Shown here piece by piece: positions 1-8,500 of a stretch of DNA of 39,308 nt. The DNA lies in assembly GCF_013423485.1 (NCBI RefSeq), contig NZ_JABFFR010000038.1:1-39308 (forward strand), read 5' to 3'. Source of the DNA: Azospirillum oleiclasticum. Lineage in GTDB: Bacteria > Pseudomonadota > Alphaproteobacteria > Azospirillales > Azospirillaceae. The notes under the pieces were generated by a model. That model was not told the origin of the DNA, did no database searches, and saw only the letters and a list, made by a program, of their open reading frames with translations. The translations under genes and the position numbers were made by a program. The first letter of the stretch is position 1, and each line of letters begins with the position of its first letter.

Positions 1-1290
1 CGCCCGCGCCGCCTCGATGGTGGCGTTCAGCGCCAGCAGGTTGGTCTGGGCGGCGATGGAGCTGATCAGGCTGACGATCTCGCCGATCTTGCCGGCGGCT
101 TCGGACAGGCCGACGACGTGGGCGTCGGTCTGCTCCACCGCCTTCACCGCCCCTTGCACCATATCGACGGAGCGGCGCACCTGCCCGCCGATCTCGCTGA
201 TGCCGGCGGTCATCTGCTCCGCCGCGGCGGCGGCGGTGTGGACGGCCATGCCGGCCTGCTGGCTGGCGGTGGCGACGGCGGCGGCCTGGCGGTCGGCGGA
301 CTCGGCCTGCGCCATCATGGTGGCGGCGTTGCCGCGCACCTGGTGGGCGCCCGCCCCCACCTGCCGGACCACGTCGCCGACCCGCGCCTCGAACAGGTCG
401 GCCAGCTCGGCGATGGTGCGGCGCTTTTCCGCCTCCGCCGCCTGTTTGCGGCTCTCCTGCTCGGCCTTCAGCCGCTCCACCTCGCGCGCGTTCTCCTGGA
501 AGACGGTCAGGGCGCGCGCCATGGCGCCGATCTCGTTGCGCATCCAGGCGCCGTGGATCTCGGTGTCGAGACGCCCGGCGGCGAGAGCGCCGGTGGCGGC
601 GCTGAGCCGGTCGATCGGCCGCGTGATGCTGCGCGCCAGCACCAGCCCGGCGGCCATGATGGCTACGAGAAGCCCGCCCATGACCAGGGCGAAGCGGTCG
701 CGGTCCTCGGCGGCACCGGCGCGGGTGACCAGCGCCGCACCCTCGGTGGACCGGTCGATGACCGTCTGCGCGGCCAGCGCCCGATCGACCAGCGCCGCGA
801 AGCGTTCGTCCACATGGGCCATCAGCGGGATGGCGATCAGCCGGTCGATGGCGGCCATCTGGTTCATCTGCTCCACCGCGGCGGCGTAGTCGCGCAGGCC
901 CGCCGCGACCTCGCCCAGCCGGGCGCGCTCGTCCCCGGTCAGCGGCTGGTCGCCCAGCTCGGTCAGCAGACCCTGCGCCTTCGCCATACCGGCGGTGACG
1001 GCGTTCAGGATGGCCTGGAGCTTGGCGTCCTCCAGCCCCGACCCGACGAGCGCCAGATGGCGCGACACGTCGCTGTGGATGCGGAAGGCGGTGGCGACCA
1101 GATGGTCGACCCGCTCGCGCCGCTCCCCACCGATCCGGTGGATGGAATCGACCGCCTCGATCGACGCCTCCGACCGCCGGTCGGCGAGCGCCAGCGAGGC
1201 GACGGTCAGGATGATTCCCATGATCGGCGCGGCGAACACCCGCAGCGACACCGAGGTGCCGCACAGCCGCGCGAAGAGTCCCCGCTGCAT
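1..1290 (-). CDS. Methyl-accepting chemotaxis protein, 3' part beyond the left edge
   Basis: Chemoreceptor that would signal to CheA/CheW from the inner membrane. The 430 visible residues begin with a short cytoplasmic stretch, then a membrane segment at about 18-36, a helical periplasmic sensor of about 160 residues, a second membrane segment at about 200-220, a HAMP region and the start of the coiled-coil signalling domain. The sequence ends at the edge in the conserved IAAQTNLLALNATIEAARA stretch, just before the hairpin tip, so the C-terminal half is missing from the window but the gene need not be broken. The gene follows the Cache protein at 1365-1871 on the same strand after 74 bp, which suggests an operon. 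The ligand cannot be told. Confidence 0.93.
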   Translation of the reverse strand, partial: MQRGLFARLCGTSVSLRVFAAPIMGIILTVASLALADRRSEASIEAVDSIHRIGGERRERVDHLVATAFRIHSDVSRHLALVGSGLEDAKLQAILNAVTAGMAKAQGLLTELGDQPLTGDERARLGEVAAGLRDYAAAVEQMNQMAAIDRLIAIPLMAHVDERFAALVDRALAAQTVIDRSTEGAALVTRAGAAEDRDRFALVMGGLLVAIMAAGLVLARSITRPIDRLSAATGALAAGRLDTEIHGAWMRNEIGAMARALTVFQENAREVERLKAEQESRKQAAEAEKRRTIAELADLFEARVGDVVRQVGAGAHQVRGNAATMMAQAESADRQAAAVATASQQAGMAVHTAAAAAEQMTAGISEIGGQVRRSVDMVQGAVKAVEQTDAHVVGLSEAAGKIGEIVSLISSIAAQTNLLALNATIEAARA

Positions 1291-1344
1291 GTCCTGTATC
1301 CCCCTCGTCCCGCCGCGGTGCCGCGCCGGTGGCGCGGCGTCAGC

Positions 1345-1372
1345 ACCCGCTCACTTGTACCCGCTCACTTGT
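1345..1372. repeat. 14-bp tandem duplication over a stop codon
   Basis: The 14-mer ACCCGCTCACTTGT occurs twice in direct tandem at 1345-1358 and 1359-1372. It spans the end of the Cache gene, so the terminal Tyr-Lys-stop codons are present a second time just downstream of the real stop. Seen directly; it looks like a recent slippage or duplication event. Confidence 0.9.
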
Positions 1373-1871
1373 AGATGCCGACGTAGGCGATCAGCTCCTG
1401 ACCCGGCACGCGCTTCACGTAGGTCACCTTGGGCTCGATCTTGTTGGAGGCCGGGTTCATCCAGCGGTATTCCACCCAGCCCTCGCCGGTGTCCTTGGCG
1501 ACCTTGATGATCTCCTGCACCAGCAGCTTGCCGTCGGGGTCCTTCACGTTGATCACGCTCTGCCCCACCCCGGCCGGGCGCGGCGGGTAGGCCTTCCAGA
1601 CACCGGTGAAGTCGATGACGTTCACGTAGATCTCGCCGTACTTGAAGGCACCGTCGGCATTGAAGACCTTGGTGGCCTCCTCCAGCCCCCGCGCGGCGAC
1701 CAGCTCGGCCGCGGCCAACGTCAAGGCCTTGGCGTCCTCCTGGGTCGGCCTGGCGGTCTGCGCCGCGGCCGGGCCAGTGGCGAGCAGGCCGGCGGCCAGC
1801 AGGGCGATGGTGACGAGACGACCGGCCGTGCGCCGGACGCCCGTGAAGATGCCGGTGAAGATGCGGTTCAT
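1365..1871 (-). CDS. Secreted single-Cache-domain protein
   Basis: A 168-residue exported protein. Residues 1-38 form a signal peptide with an Arg-rich start, a hydrophobic core and an AAAQ cleavage region. The rest matches the small soluble Cache (sCache_2-like) sensor fold: a long N-terminal helix rich in Ala and Glu, then the FNADGAFKYGEIYVNVID and GEGWVEYRWMNP segments typical of that family. It has no membrane anchor after the signal. It lies 74 bp upstream of a chemoreceptor on the same strand, so it may act as a periplasmic ligand-binding partner; that role is inferred. The start has a good ribosome site (AAGGGGG about 8 nt upstream). The last codons and stop lie inside a 14-bp tandem duplication. 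Confidence 0.85.
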   Translation of the reverse strand: MNRIFTGIFTGVRRTAGRLVTIALLAAGLLATGPAAAQTARPTQEDAKALTLAAAELVAARGLEEATKVFNADGAFKYGEIYVNVIDFTGVWKAYPPRPAGVGQSVINVKDPDGKLLVQEIIKVAKDTGEGWVEYRWMNPASNKIEPKVTYVKRVPGQELIAYVGIYK

Positions 1872-2183
1872 GGTCCGGTTTCCCCCTTTGTTGCCCCGCC
1901 TGCCGCGATGCAGCGCGTCGCGGAGACGCTATAGGCGCGGTGTTACGGGATTTTGTCCTTAAGGTTTCACAATCTGCATGAAAATTGCTGCGGCGCAACG
2001 CGCGTTTGCGCAGGCATTCCGACCACCTTCTCCCGCCGACACTCCCGGAGAAGCCCGCAAACCCTTGACCGGTTACGGAAAACGGTGCGTCACGCGGCCT
2101 GTTGCCGCAGCAACCGGCGCCGCGCAGAATGGGGAGCGGACGGCGGCGCAACGCTGCCGGCGGTAAGAAACGGGAGGACACCC
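1872..2183. other. Divergent intergenic region, no gene seen
   Basis: This 312-bp stretch separates the Cache gene (leftward) from panE (rightward) and should hold both promoters. I see no convincing coding frame. A short inverted repeat GCGCAA-N7-TTGCGC lies at 1993-2011. The segment around 1930-1990 is less G+C-rich than its surroundings, as promoters often are, but no clear -35/-10 pair could be fixed. Confidence 0.5.
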
Positions 2184-3107
2184 ATGCGCATCGCGGTGAT
2201 GGGGGCCGGCGGGGTCGGCGGCTATTTCGGGGCGCGGCTGGCGGCGGCGGGGGCCGATGTGGCCTTCGTGGCGCGCGGCCGGCATCTGGCGGCCATGGTG
2301 AACGAGGGGCTGCGCGTCGAGAGCGCCTGCGGCGACCTGCACCTGAAACCGGTGCAGGCGAGCGACGATGCGGCGGATATCGGCCCGGTCGATGTCGTGC
2401 TTTTCGCCGTCAAGCTGTGGAGCACCGAGGAGGCGGCGCTGGCCTGCCGGCCGCTGGTCGGGCCTGGCACGGTGGTGATCGGCCTGCAGAACGGGGTCAC
2501 CGGTCTCGACACGCTGACCGGCGTGCTGGGGCCGGAGGTGGTGGCCGGCGGCTCGGCCCACATCGCCGCCACCATCGCCGCACCCGGCGTGATCCGCCAC
2601 ACCGGCACCATGGCCCGCATCACCTACGGCGAGCTGGACGGCCGCGCGCCCGACCGGCTGCTGCCCTTCCACGAGCTGGCGCAGCGGGCGGAGTTCGACG
2701 CGGTGCTCGCCGACGACGTGCGCCGCGTGATCTGGGAGAAGTTCGCCTTCCTGGCCCCGCTCAGCGGCATCACCGCACTGTGCCGCCTGCCCATCGGCCC
2801 GATCCGCGCGGTGCCGGAGACGCGCGCCCTGTTCCTGGACGCGGTGGCGGAGGTGGCGGCCGTCGCCCGCGCCCGCGGCGTCGCCGTGGCCCCCGACCTG
2901 CCCCAGCGCATCGACACGCTGATCGACGGCCTGGTGCCGGAAATGAAGTCCTCCATGCTCCAGGACCTGGAGCGCGGGGGCCGGATCGAGCTGCCCTGGC
3001 TGTCGGGTGCGGTGGTCGAGCAGGGCCTGGCGCTCGGCGTGCCGACACCGGTGCACCGCACCATCGCGGCGGCACTCGCCCCCTGGCGCAACGGGCCCCC
3101 ACACTGA
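2184..3107 (+). CDS. panE: 2-dehydropantoate 2-reductase (ketopantoate reductase)
   Basis: A 307-residue NADPH-dependent reductase of the ApbA/PanE family, which reduces 2-dehydropantoate to pantoate for pantothenate and CoA synthesis. The N-terminal Rossmann motif GAGGVGGYFGARL, the LQNGV segment near residue 100, the WEKFAFLAPL helix and the C-terminal SSMLQDLERGGRIELPWLSG motif (catalytic Glu region) are all present, and the length is normal. The ATG at 2184 has the site GGAGG 6 nt upstream. Several paralogues of this family act on other 2-oxo acids, so the family is surer than the substrate. It stands alone between the Cache gene and the EF-G paralogue. Confidence 0.88.
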   Translation: MRIAVMGAGGVGGYFGARLAAAGADVAFVARGRHLAAMVNEGLRVESACGDLHLKPVQASDDAADIGPVDVVLFAVKLWSTEEAALACRPLVGPGTVVIGLQNGVTGLDTLTGVLGPEVVAGGSAHIAATIAAPGVIRHTGTMARITYGELDGRAPDRLLPFHELAQRAEFDAVLADDVRRVIWEKFAFLAPLSGITALCRLPIGPIRAVPETRALFLDAVAEVAAVARARGVAVAPDLPQRIDTLIDGLVPEMKSSMLQDLERGGRIELPWLSGAVVEQGLALGVPTPVHRTIAAALAPWRNGPPH

Positions 3108-3130
3108 ACGGCCGCACTGACGGCGGCCGT
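3108..3130 (+). terminator. GC-rich hairpin after panE
   Basis: Perfect 8-bp arms ACGGCCGC (3108-3115) and GCGGCCGT (3123-3130) with a 7-nt loop begin directly after the panE stop. No T-run follows, so intrinsic termination is uncertain; it may instead stabilise the 3' end of the mRNA. Confidence 0.35.
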
Positions 3131-3322
3131 GCGTCGTCGCGTTGGCGCGGGGTGCGGCAATCCCGCGCCAATTTAGCGATGGACGGCCGCCCCGCGGCGG
3201 GTGGACGATGGTGGCAAGGAACCCGACCCGACAAACCACCAGGCGGTTCCAACGAACGCCGCGCCGCGGCCGGCGCACCACCGGCCCCCGCGGCCCCCGA
3301 CACACGAATCGGGAGGTGTCAC

Positions 3323-5362
3323 ATGCCCCATCGGCACGTACAGACGGCGCGTTGCGCCGCCCTCATCGGACCCTATCTCAGCGGTAAGACCACCCTTCTG
3401 GAAAGCCTGCTGTCCGCGACCGGCACCATCGCCCGCAAGGGCAGCGTGCGCGACGGCAACACCGTGGGCGACAGCGCGGCGGAGGCGAAGGCCCGCCAGA
3501 TGTCGGTGGAGGTCAACCTCGCCGGCTTCGACTACATGGACGAGCGCTGGCACATCCTCGACTGCCCCGGCTCGGTCGAGCTGCTGCACGAGACGCAGTG
3601 CGCCCTGATGGCCTGCGACGTCGCGGTGATCGTCACCGAGCCGGCCCCGGACAAGGCGGTGCTGCTCGCCCCGCTCTTCAAGTTCCTGGACGACCACGGG
3701 ATTCCACACCTTCTGTTCATCAACAAGGTGGACACGCTGGGGGATCTCCGCGTGCGCGACGTGGTGCAGGCCTTCCAGGCGGTGTCGGAGCGCAAGCTGG
3801 TGCTGCGCGAGGTCCCCATCCGCGAGAACGGCACCGTCACCGGTCTGGTCGATCTGGTCAGCGAGCGCGCCTGGCACTTCAACCCGCACAAAGCCTCCGA
3901 CCTGATGCCGATCCCCGAGAGCATCAAGGACCGCGAGAACGAGGCCCGGCAGGAGATGCTGGAGGCGGTGGCCGATTTCGACGACGGCCTGCTGGAAAAG
4001 CTGCTGGAGGAGGTGCGCCCCGACGCCGCGGAGGTGTACGAGCAACTCGCCAAGGAGCTGGCGTCGGACCTGATCGTCCCCGTCTTCTTCGGCTCGGCCG
4101 AGAACGACAACGGCGTGCGCCGCCTGTTGAAGGCGTTGCGCCACGAGGGGCCGGCGGTGACGGCCACCGCCGGCCGGTTGGCGCTGCCCGAGGATGGCGC
4201 CGTGTTGGCCGGCGTCTTCAAGACCTACAACGCCCCGCACGCCGGCAAGCTCAGCTACGCCCGCGTCTGGCGCGGCACCGTCACCGACGGCATGACGCTG
4301 GGCGGCGAGCGGGTGTCCGGCCTCTACCGCATGATGGGCCACAACCAGGAGAAGCTGCCGTCCGCCGGCCCCGGCGAGGTGGTGGCGCTCGGCCGCATGG
4401 ACAAGGCCGCTACGGCCGAGCTGCTGACCGACAAGGGCAGCCTCGGCGCCTATGAAGGCTGGCCGGAGGTGCCCTCCCCCGTCTACGGCCTCTGCCTGTC
4501 GGCGGAAAACCGCAACGACGAGGTGAAGCTGACCGGCGCCATCCAGAAGCTGATCGAGGAGGACCCCTCGCTGCGCTTCGAGCAGGGCGGGGAGTCCGGC
4601 GGCATGGTGCTGTGGGGCCAGGGCGACATCCATCTGCAGATCGCCATGGACCGGCTGCGCAGCAAGTACAACGTGTCGGTCAAGGGCCGGCCGCCCCAGG
4701 TCCCCTACAAGGAGACGATCCGCAAGGGAACCGAGCACCACGCCCGCTACAAGCGCCAGACCGGCGGGCACGGCCAGTTCGCCGACATCCAGGTGGCGGT
4801 CAAGCCGCTGCCGCGCGGCTCCGGCTTCCAGTTCAAGGACGCGGTGATCGGCGGTGCGGTGCCGCGCAACTTCATCCCGGCGGTGGAGAACGGCATCCGT
4901 GACTGCATGGGCACCGGCCCGCTTGGCTTCCCCGTGGTGGATTTCGAGGTGACGCTGACCGGCGGCCAGTTCCACGCGGTCGACAGCTCCGAAATGGCCT
5001 TCAAGACGGTGGCCCGGCAGGCCATGCAGGAGGCGCTGCCGAAGTGCGAGCCGGTGCTGCTGGAGCCGATCCTGCTGGTCGCCATCGCCGTTCCCAACGA
5101 CTTCACCGCCAGGGTCCAGCGGCTGGTGAGTGGCCGCCGCGGCCAGATCCTGGGCTATGACGCCCGGCCCGGCTGGAACGGCTGGGACGAGGTGAAGGCC
5201 TATCTGCCGCAGGCCGAGATCCACGACCTGATCGTCGAGCTGCGCTCCCTCTCGCTCGGCGTCGGCACCTTCACCTGGAGCTTCGACCGCTTGCAGGAGC
5301 TGACCGGCAAGATGGCCGACAAGGCGGTGGAACAGCGCCAATCGCAGATGGCGGCGCAGTAA
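3323..5362 (+). CDS. Elongation factor G-like translational GTPase
   Basis: A 679-residue EF-G paralogue. The G domain shows a P-loop GPYLSGKTT (16-24), DCPG near residue 80 in place of the usual DTPG, and NKVD at about 134. The usual switch-I motif RGITI is replaced by RQMSVE. Later domains II-V are present, including the TGGHGQFAD and FHAVDSSEMAFK stretches of domains IV and V, so the protein is full length. It belongs to the EF-G-like group (often called EF-G2 or EF-G-like) rather than the housekeeping fusA type, which usually sits between rpsG and tuf. Its exact job is not known. The ATG at 3323 follows GGGAGG. A strong terminator ends the unit. Confidence 0.85.
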   Translation: MPHRHVQTARCAALIGPYLSGKTTLLESLLSATGTIARKGSVRDGNTVGDSAAEAKARQMSVEVNLAGFDYMDERWHILDCPGSVELLHETQCALMACDVAVIVTEPAPDKAVLLAPLFKFLDDHGIPHLLFINKVDTLGDLRVRDVVQAFQAVSERKLVLREVPIRENGTVTGLVDLVSERAWHFNPHKASDLMPIPESIKDRENEARQEMLEAVADFDDGLLEKLLEEVRPDAAEVYEQLAKELASDLIVPVFFGSAENDNGVRRLLKALRHEGPAVTATAGRLALPEDGAVLAGVFKTYNAPHAGKLSYARVWRGTVTDGMTLGGERVSGLYRMMGHNQEKLPSAGPGEVVALGRMDKAATAELLTDKGSLGAYEGWPEVPSPVYGLCLSAENRNDEVKLTGAIQKLIEEDPSLRFEQGGESGGMVLWGQGDIHLQIAMDRLRSKYNVSVKGRPPQVPYKETIRKGTEHHARYKRQTGGHGQFADIQVAVKPLPRGSGFQFKDAVIGGAVPRNFIPAVENGIRDCMGTGPLGFPVVDFEVTLTGGQFHAVDSSEMAFKTVARQAMQEALPKCEPVLLEPILLVAIAVPNDFTARVQRLVSGRRGQILGYDARPGWNGWDEVKAYLPQAEIHDLIVELRSLSLGVGTFTWSFDRLQELTGKMADKAVEQRQSQMAAQ

Positions 5363-5390
5363 CCGAAGCACATTTGAATGTATGTTGCAT

Positions 5391-5428
5391 CGGCAGCCCT
5401 CTCCCACGAGAGGGCTGCCGTTTTTTTT
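5391..5428 (+). terminator. Rho-independent terminator after the EF-G paralogue
   Basis: A perfect 12-bp stem (CGGCAGCCCTCT at 5391-5402 with its complement at 5409-5420) and a 6-nt loop are followed by eight T residues (5421-5428). This is the clearest intrinsic terminator in the window. It also insulates the AT-rich restriction-modification gene that follows. Confidence 0.95.
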
Positions 5429-5554
5429 ATTTAACAATGACTTCACTCTATAGTATGTATTGTATAGATTAATATTTTCTATGACGCGTAGATTCTCAAA
5501 TTGTTAACGGTAAAGAAAAATAATACGTGGTCGCAAGTCACGAAATTCATCCAT
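5429..5554 (+). promoter_or_regulatory. AT-rich leader of the restriction-modification gene
   Basis: A hand count of 5431-5530 gives 28 G+C in 100 bases, far below the neighbouring genes. It holds several -10-like hexamers, for example TATAGT at 5449-5454, and must contain the promoter of the gene starting at 5555. No -35/-10 pair could be assigned with confidence. The composition points to horizontal origin. Confidence 0.55.
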
Positions 5555-8500
5555 ATGAATGCGCAGAGCTTCATCGATTACTGGTCCGACAAGGGTGGTT
5601 CGGAACGGGCGAACTATCAGCTCTTCATCACCGGGCTGTGCGACCTGATCGGCACGGCGCCGCCGGGGGCCGGCAGCGAGGACGACCGGCGGAACGATTA
5701 CGTCTACGAACGCCGGGTGCGCGCTCTGGACGTGACCGGCGAGGATGGGAGCTGGAACTACATCGACTGCTACAAGCGCCACAGCTTCGTGCTGGAGGCC
5801 AAGCAGTCGCGCAAGCGCCAGCGCGGCGCGGAGACGGGCGGAACGGCCGACCTGTTCGGCGCCGCGCCCGCGGTCCAGCGCGCGGCGACGGCCTCGTGGG
5901 ACCGGCTGATGAAGCAGGCCCGCGCGCAGGCCGAGCGCTACGCCAAGGCATTACCGGCCGATCACGGCTGGCCGCCCTTCCTGATCGTGGTCGACGTCGG
6001 CCACGCGATCGAGACCTACGCCGACTTCACTGGGCTGGGCAAGGCCTACCTCCCCTTCCCCGACAGCAGCAGCCACCGCGTCCATCTGGCGGATCTCGCC
6101 GATGCGACGATCCGCGACCGGCTGAAGGCGATCTGGGACGCGCCGAAATCGCTCGACCCCGCCGCCCACCGGGCGGAGGTGACCAGCGACATCGCCCGCC
6201 GCCTCGCCCGCGTCGCCCGCAGCCTGGAAAAGCGCCACCCGCCCAAGGCGGTGGCCCTGTTCCTGATGCGCTGCCTGTTCACCGCCTTCGCCGAAGACGT
6301 CGGGTTGCTGAAGGAGGATGGGTTCCTCCACGTGCTCCGCATGGCGGAGCCGAACCCCCGGCACCTGCCGCGCTACCTGGACACGCTCTGGCACAGCATG
6401 GACACGGGCAACGAGTTCGACCCGATGATCCACGCCCGCGTCCGCCACTTCAACGGCGGCCTGTTCCGCAATGCGGAGGCGCTGCCGCTGGACGCCGACG
6501 AGATCGCGGAGCTGATCAACGCCTGCGAGCGCGACTGGCGCAACGTGGAGCCGGCCATCTTCGGCACGCTGCTGGAGAACGCGTTGGAGCCGCGCGAGCG
6601 CGGCCAGTTGGGCGCGTACTTCACGCCGCGCGCCTATGTGGAGCGGCTGGTGGTGCCGACCGTGATCGAGCCGCTGATGGAGGACTGGTCGGCCGTCCTG
6701 GCGGTGGCCGAACAGGCCCGCGCCCGCGGCGATATGGCCGGCGCGGTGGCCGAGGTGGAGACCTTCCACCGAAAGCTCTGCACCACCCGCGTGCTAGACC
6801 CCGCCTGCGGCACCGGCAACTTCCTCTATGTGGCGCTGGAGCTGATGAAGAAGCTGGAGGGGGAGGTGCTGCTGGCCCTCCAGGAGCTGGGGCGGACCCA
6901 GGCCAATCTGGAGTTGGCCGGCCTGTCGGTCGGGCCGCACCAGTTCCTCGGGCTGGAGAAGAATCCGCGCGCCGTGCCCATCGCCGAGCTGGTCATCTGG
7001 CTCGGCCACCTGCAATGCCACCTGCGCGAGCGCGGTCCGGAGAGCCTGTCCGAACCGATCCTCAAGCCCTACGACACCATCCGCGAAGCCGACGCGGTGC
7101 TGGCCTGGTCGCGCGAGGAGTTGCTGCGCGACGAGCACGGACGTCCCCTGTCCCGTTGGGACGGCGTGACCACCCGCCCCGACCCCTTCACCGGCCGCGA
7201 CGTCCCCGACGAGACCGCACGCGTCGCGCTGAAACGCTACGTGGATCCCCGCCCGGCGGATTGGCCGGAGGCGGACTTCGTGGTGGGGAACCCGCCGTTC
7301 ATCGGCGGCAAGGATTTGCGCCAGGAACTCGGCGACGGGTATGCGGAGGCGTTGTGGGCCGCCCATCCGCACATGCCCGGCGGGGCCGACTACGTCATGT
7401 ACTGGTGGGACAAGGCCGCCGAGCGGGTGCGCGACAAACGTCTACGGCGCTTCGGCTTCATCACCACCAACAGCATCACCATGACTTTCTCGCGCCGCGT
7501 GATCCAGCAGCATCTTGGAGCGAAACAACCGTTGCACTTGGCGTTCGCCATTCCCGACCACCCCTGGGCAGACGGACAGGGTAAAGCGGCCGTGCGCATC
7601 GCGATGACGGTGGGTGTCAGGGAAGCTGGCCCCGGGGTGCTGAAGACCGTGCAAAGCGAGGGGAGCGCTCCCGACCGGGACGGAGCCGTATCGGTCGAAC
7701 TCAAAATCGCGCATGGTGTGATCAAAGCGGATCTCACGACAGGCCCGGATGTCGCCTCGGCGGTTCCTTTGCGCGCCAATGAGGGGATTTCATCCCGTGG
7801 CGTGTCGCTCCACGGCTCCGGCTTCATCGTCACCCCGGAGCAGGCACGCGGCCTCGGCCTTGGCCGCATCCCCGGCCTGGAGGCGCACATCCGCCCCTAC
7901 CGCAACGGCCGCGACCTGACCGGTCGGTCGCGCGGGGTCATGGTGATCGATCTGCATGGGCTGACGGACACCGACGTGCGGCGGCGCTTTCCGGACGTGT
8001 ACCAGTGGGTTTACGATCGTGTGAAGCCGGAACGAGATCAAAACAACGAAGCTTACCGTCGAATTCATTGGTGGCTGTTCGGAAGGACGAATACAGCGCT
8101 TCGCGCTGCAATAGCGACACTTCCACGCTATATTGCCACAGTAGAAACTGCGAAGCATCGCGTCTTTCAATTCATAAATGCTTCGATTGTACCGGATAAC
8201 ATGCTGGTGTGCATAGGAACAACAAGCCCCTACATTCTCGGAACGCTCTCAAGCCGTTTCCACACGACATGGGCACTTGCCGCCGGCGGCTGGCTCGGCG
8301 TCGGCAATGATCCGCGCTACAACAAGACCCGCTGCTTCGACACCTTCCCCTTCCCCGTCCCCACCGCCGCCCAGCGCCGGCGCATCGGCGATCTTGCGGA
8401 GGAGATGGATGCCTTGCGCAAGGAGGTTCTGGCCGCCCATGGCGACCGTCTCACCCTGACCCAGCTCTACAACGTGCTGGAGAAGCGCCGCGCCGGGGAG

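Noticed and set aside
3173..5446. A 757-codon open frame on the minus strand opposite the EF-G paralogue
   Set aside because: Shadow frame, with composition typical of antisense to high-GC genes, and it crosses the terminator.
7261..8340. The low-GC part of the restriction-modification gene as a frameshift or inserted element
   Set aside because: The reading frame is continuous through it, and the protein keeps the order of family motifs on both sides, so a domain exchange fits better than an insertion.
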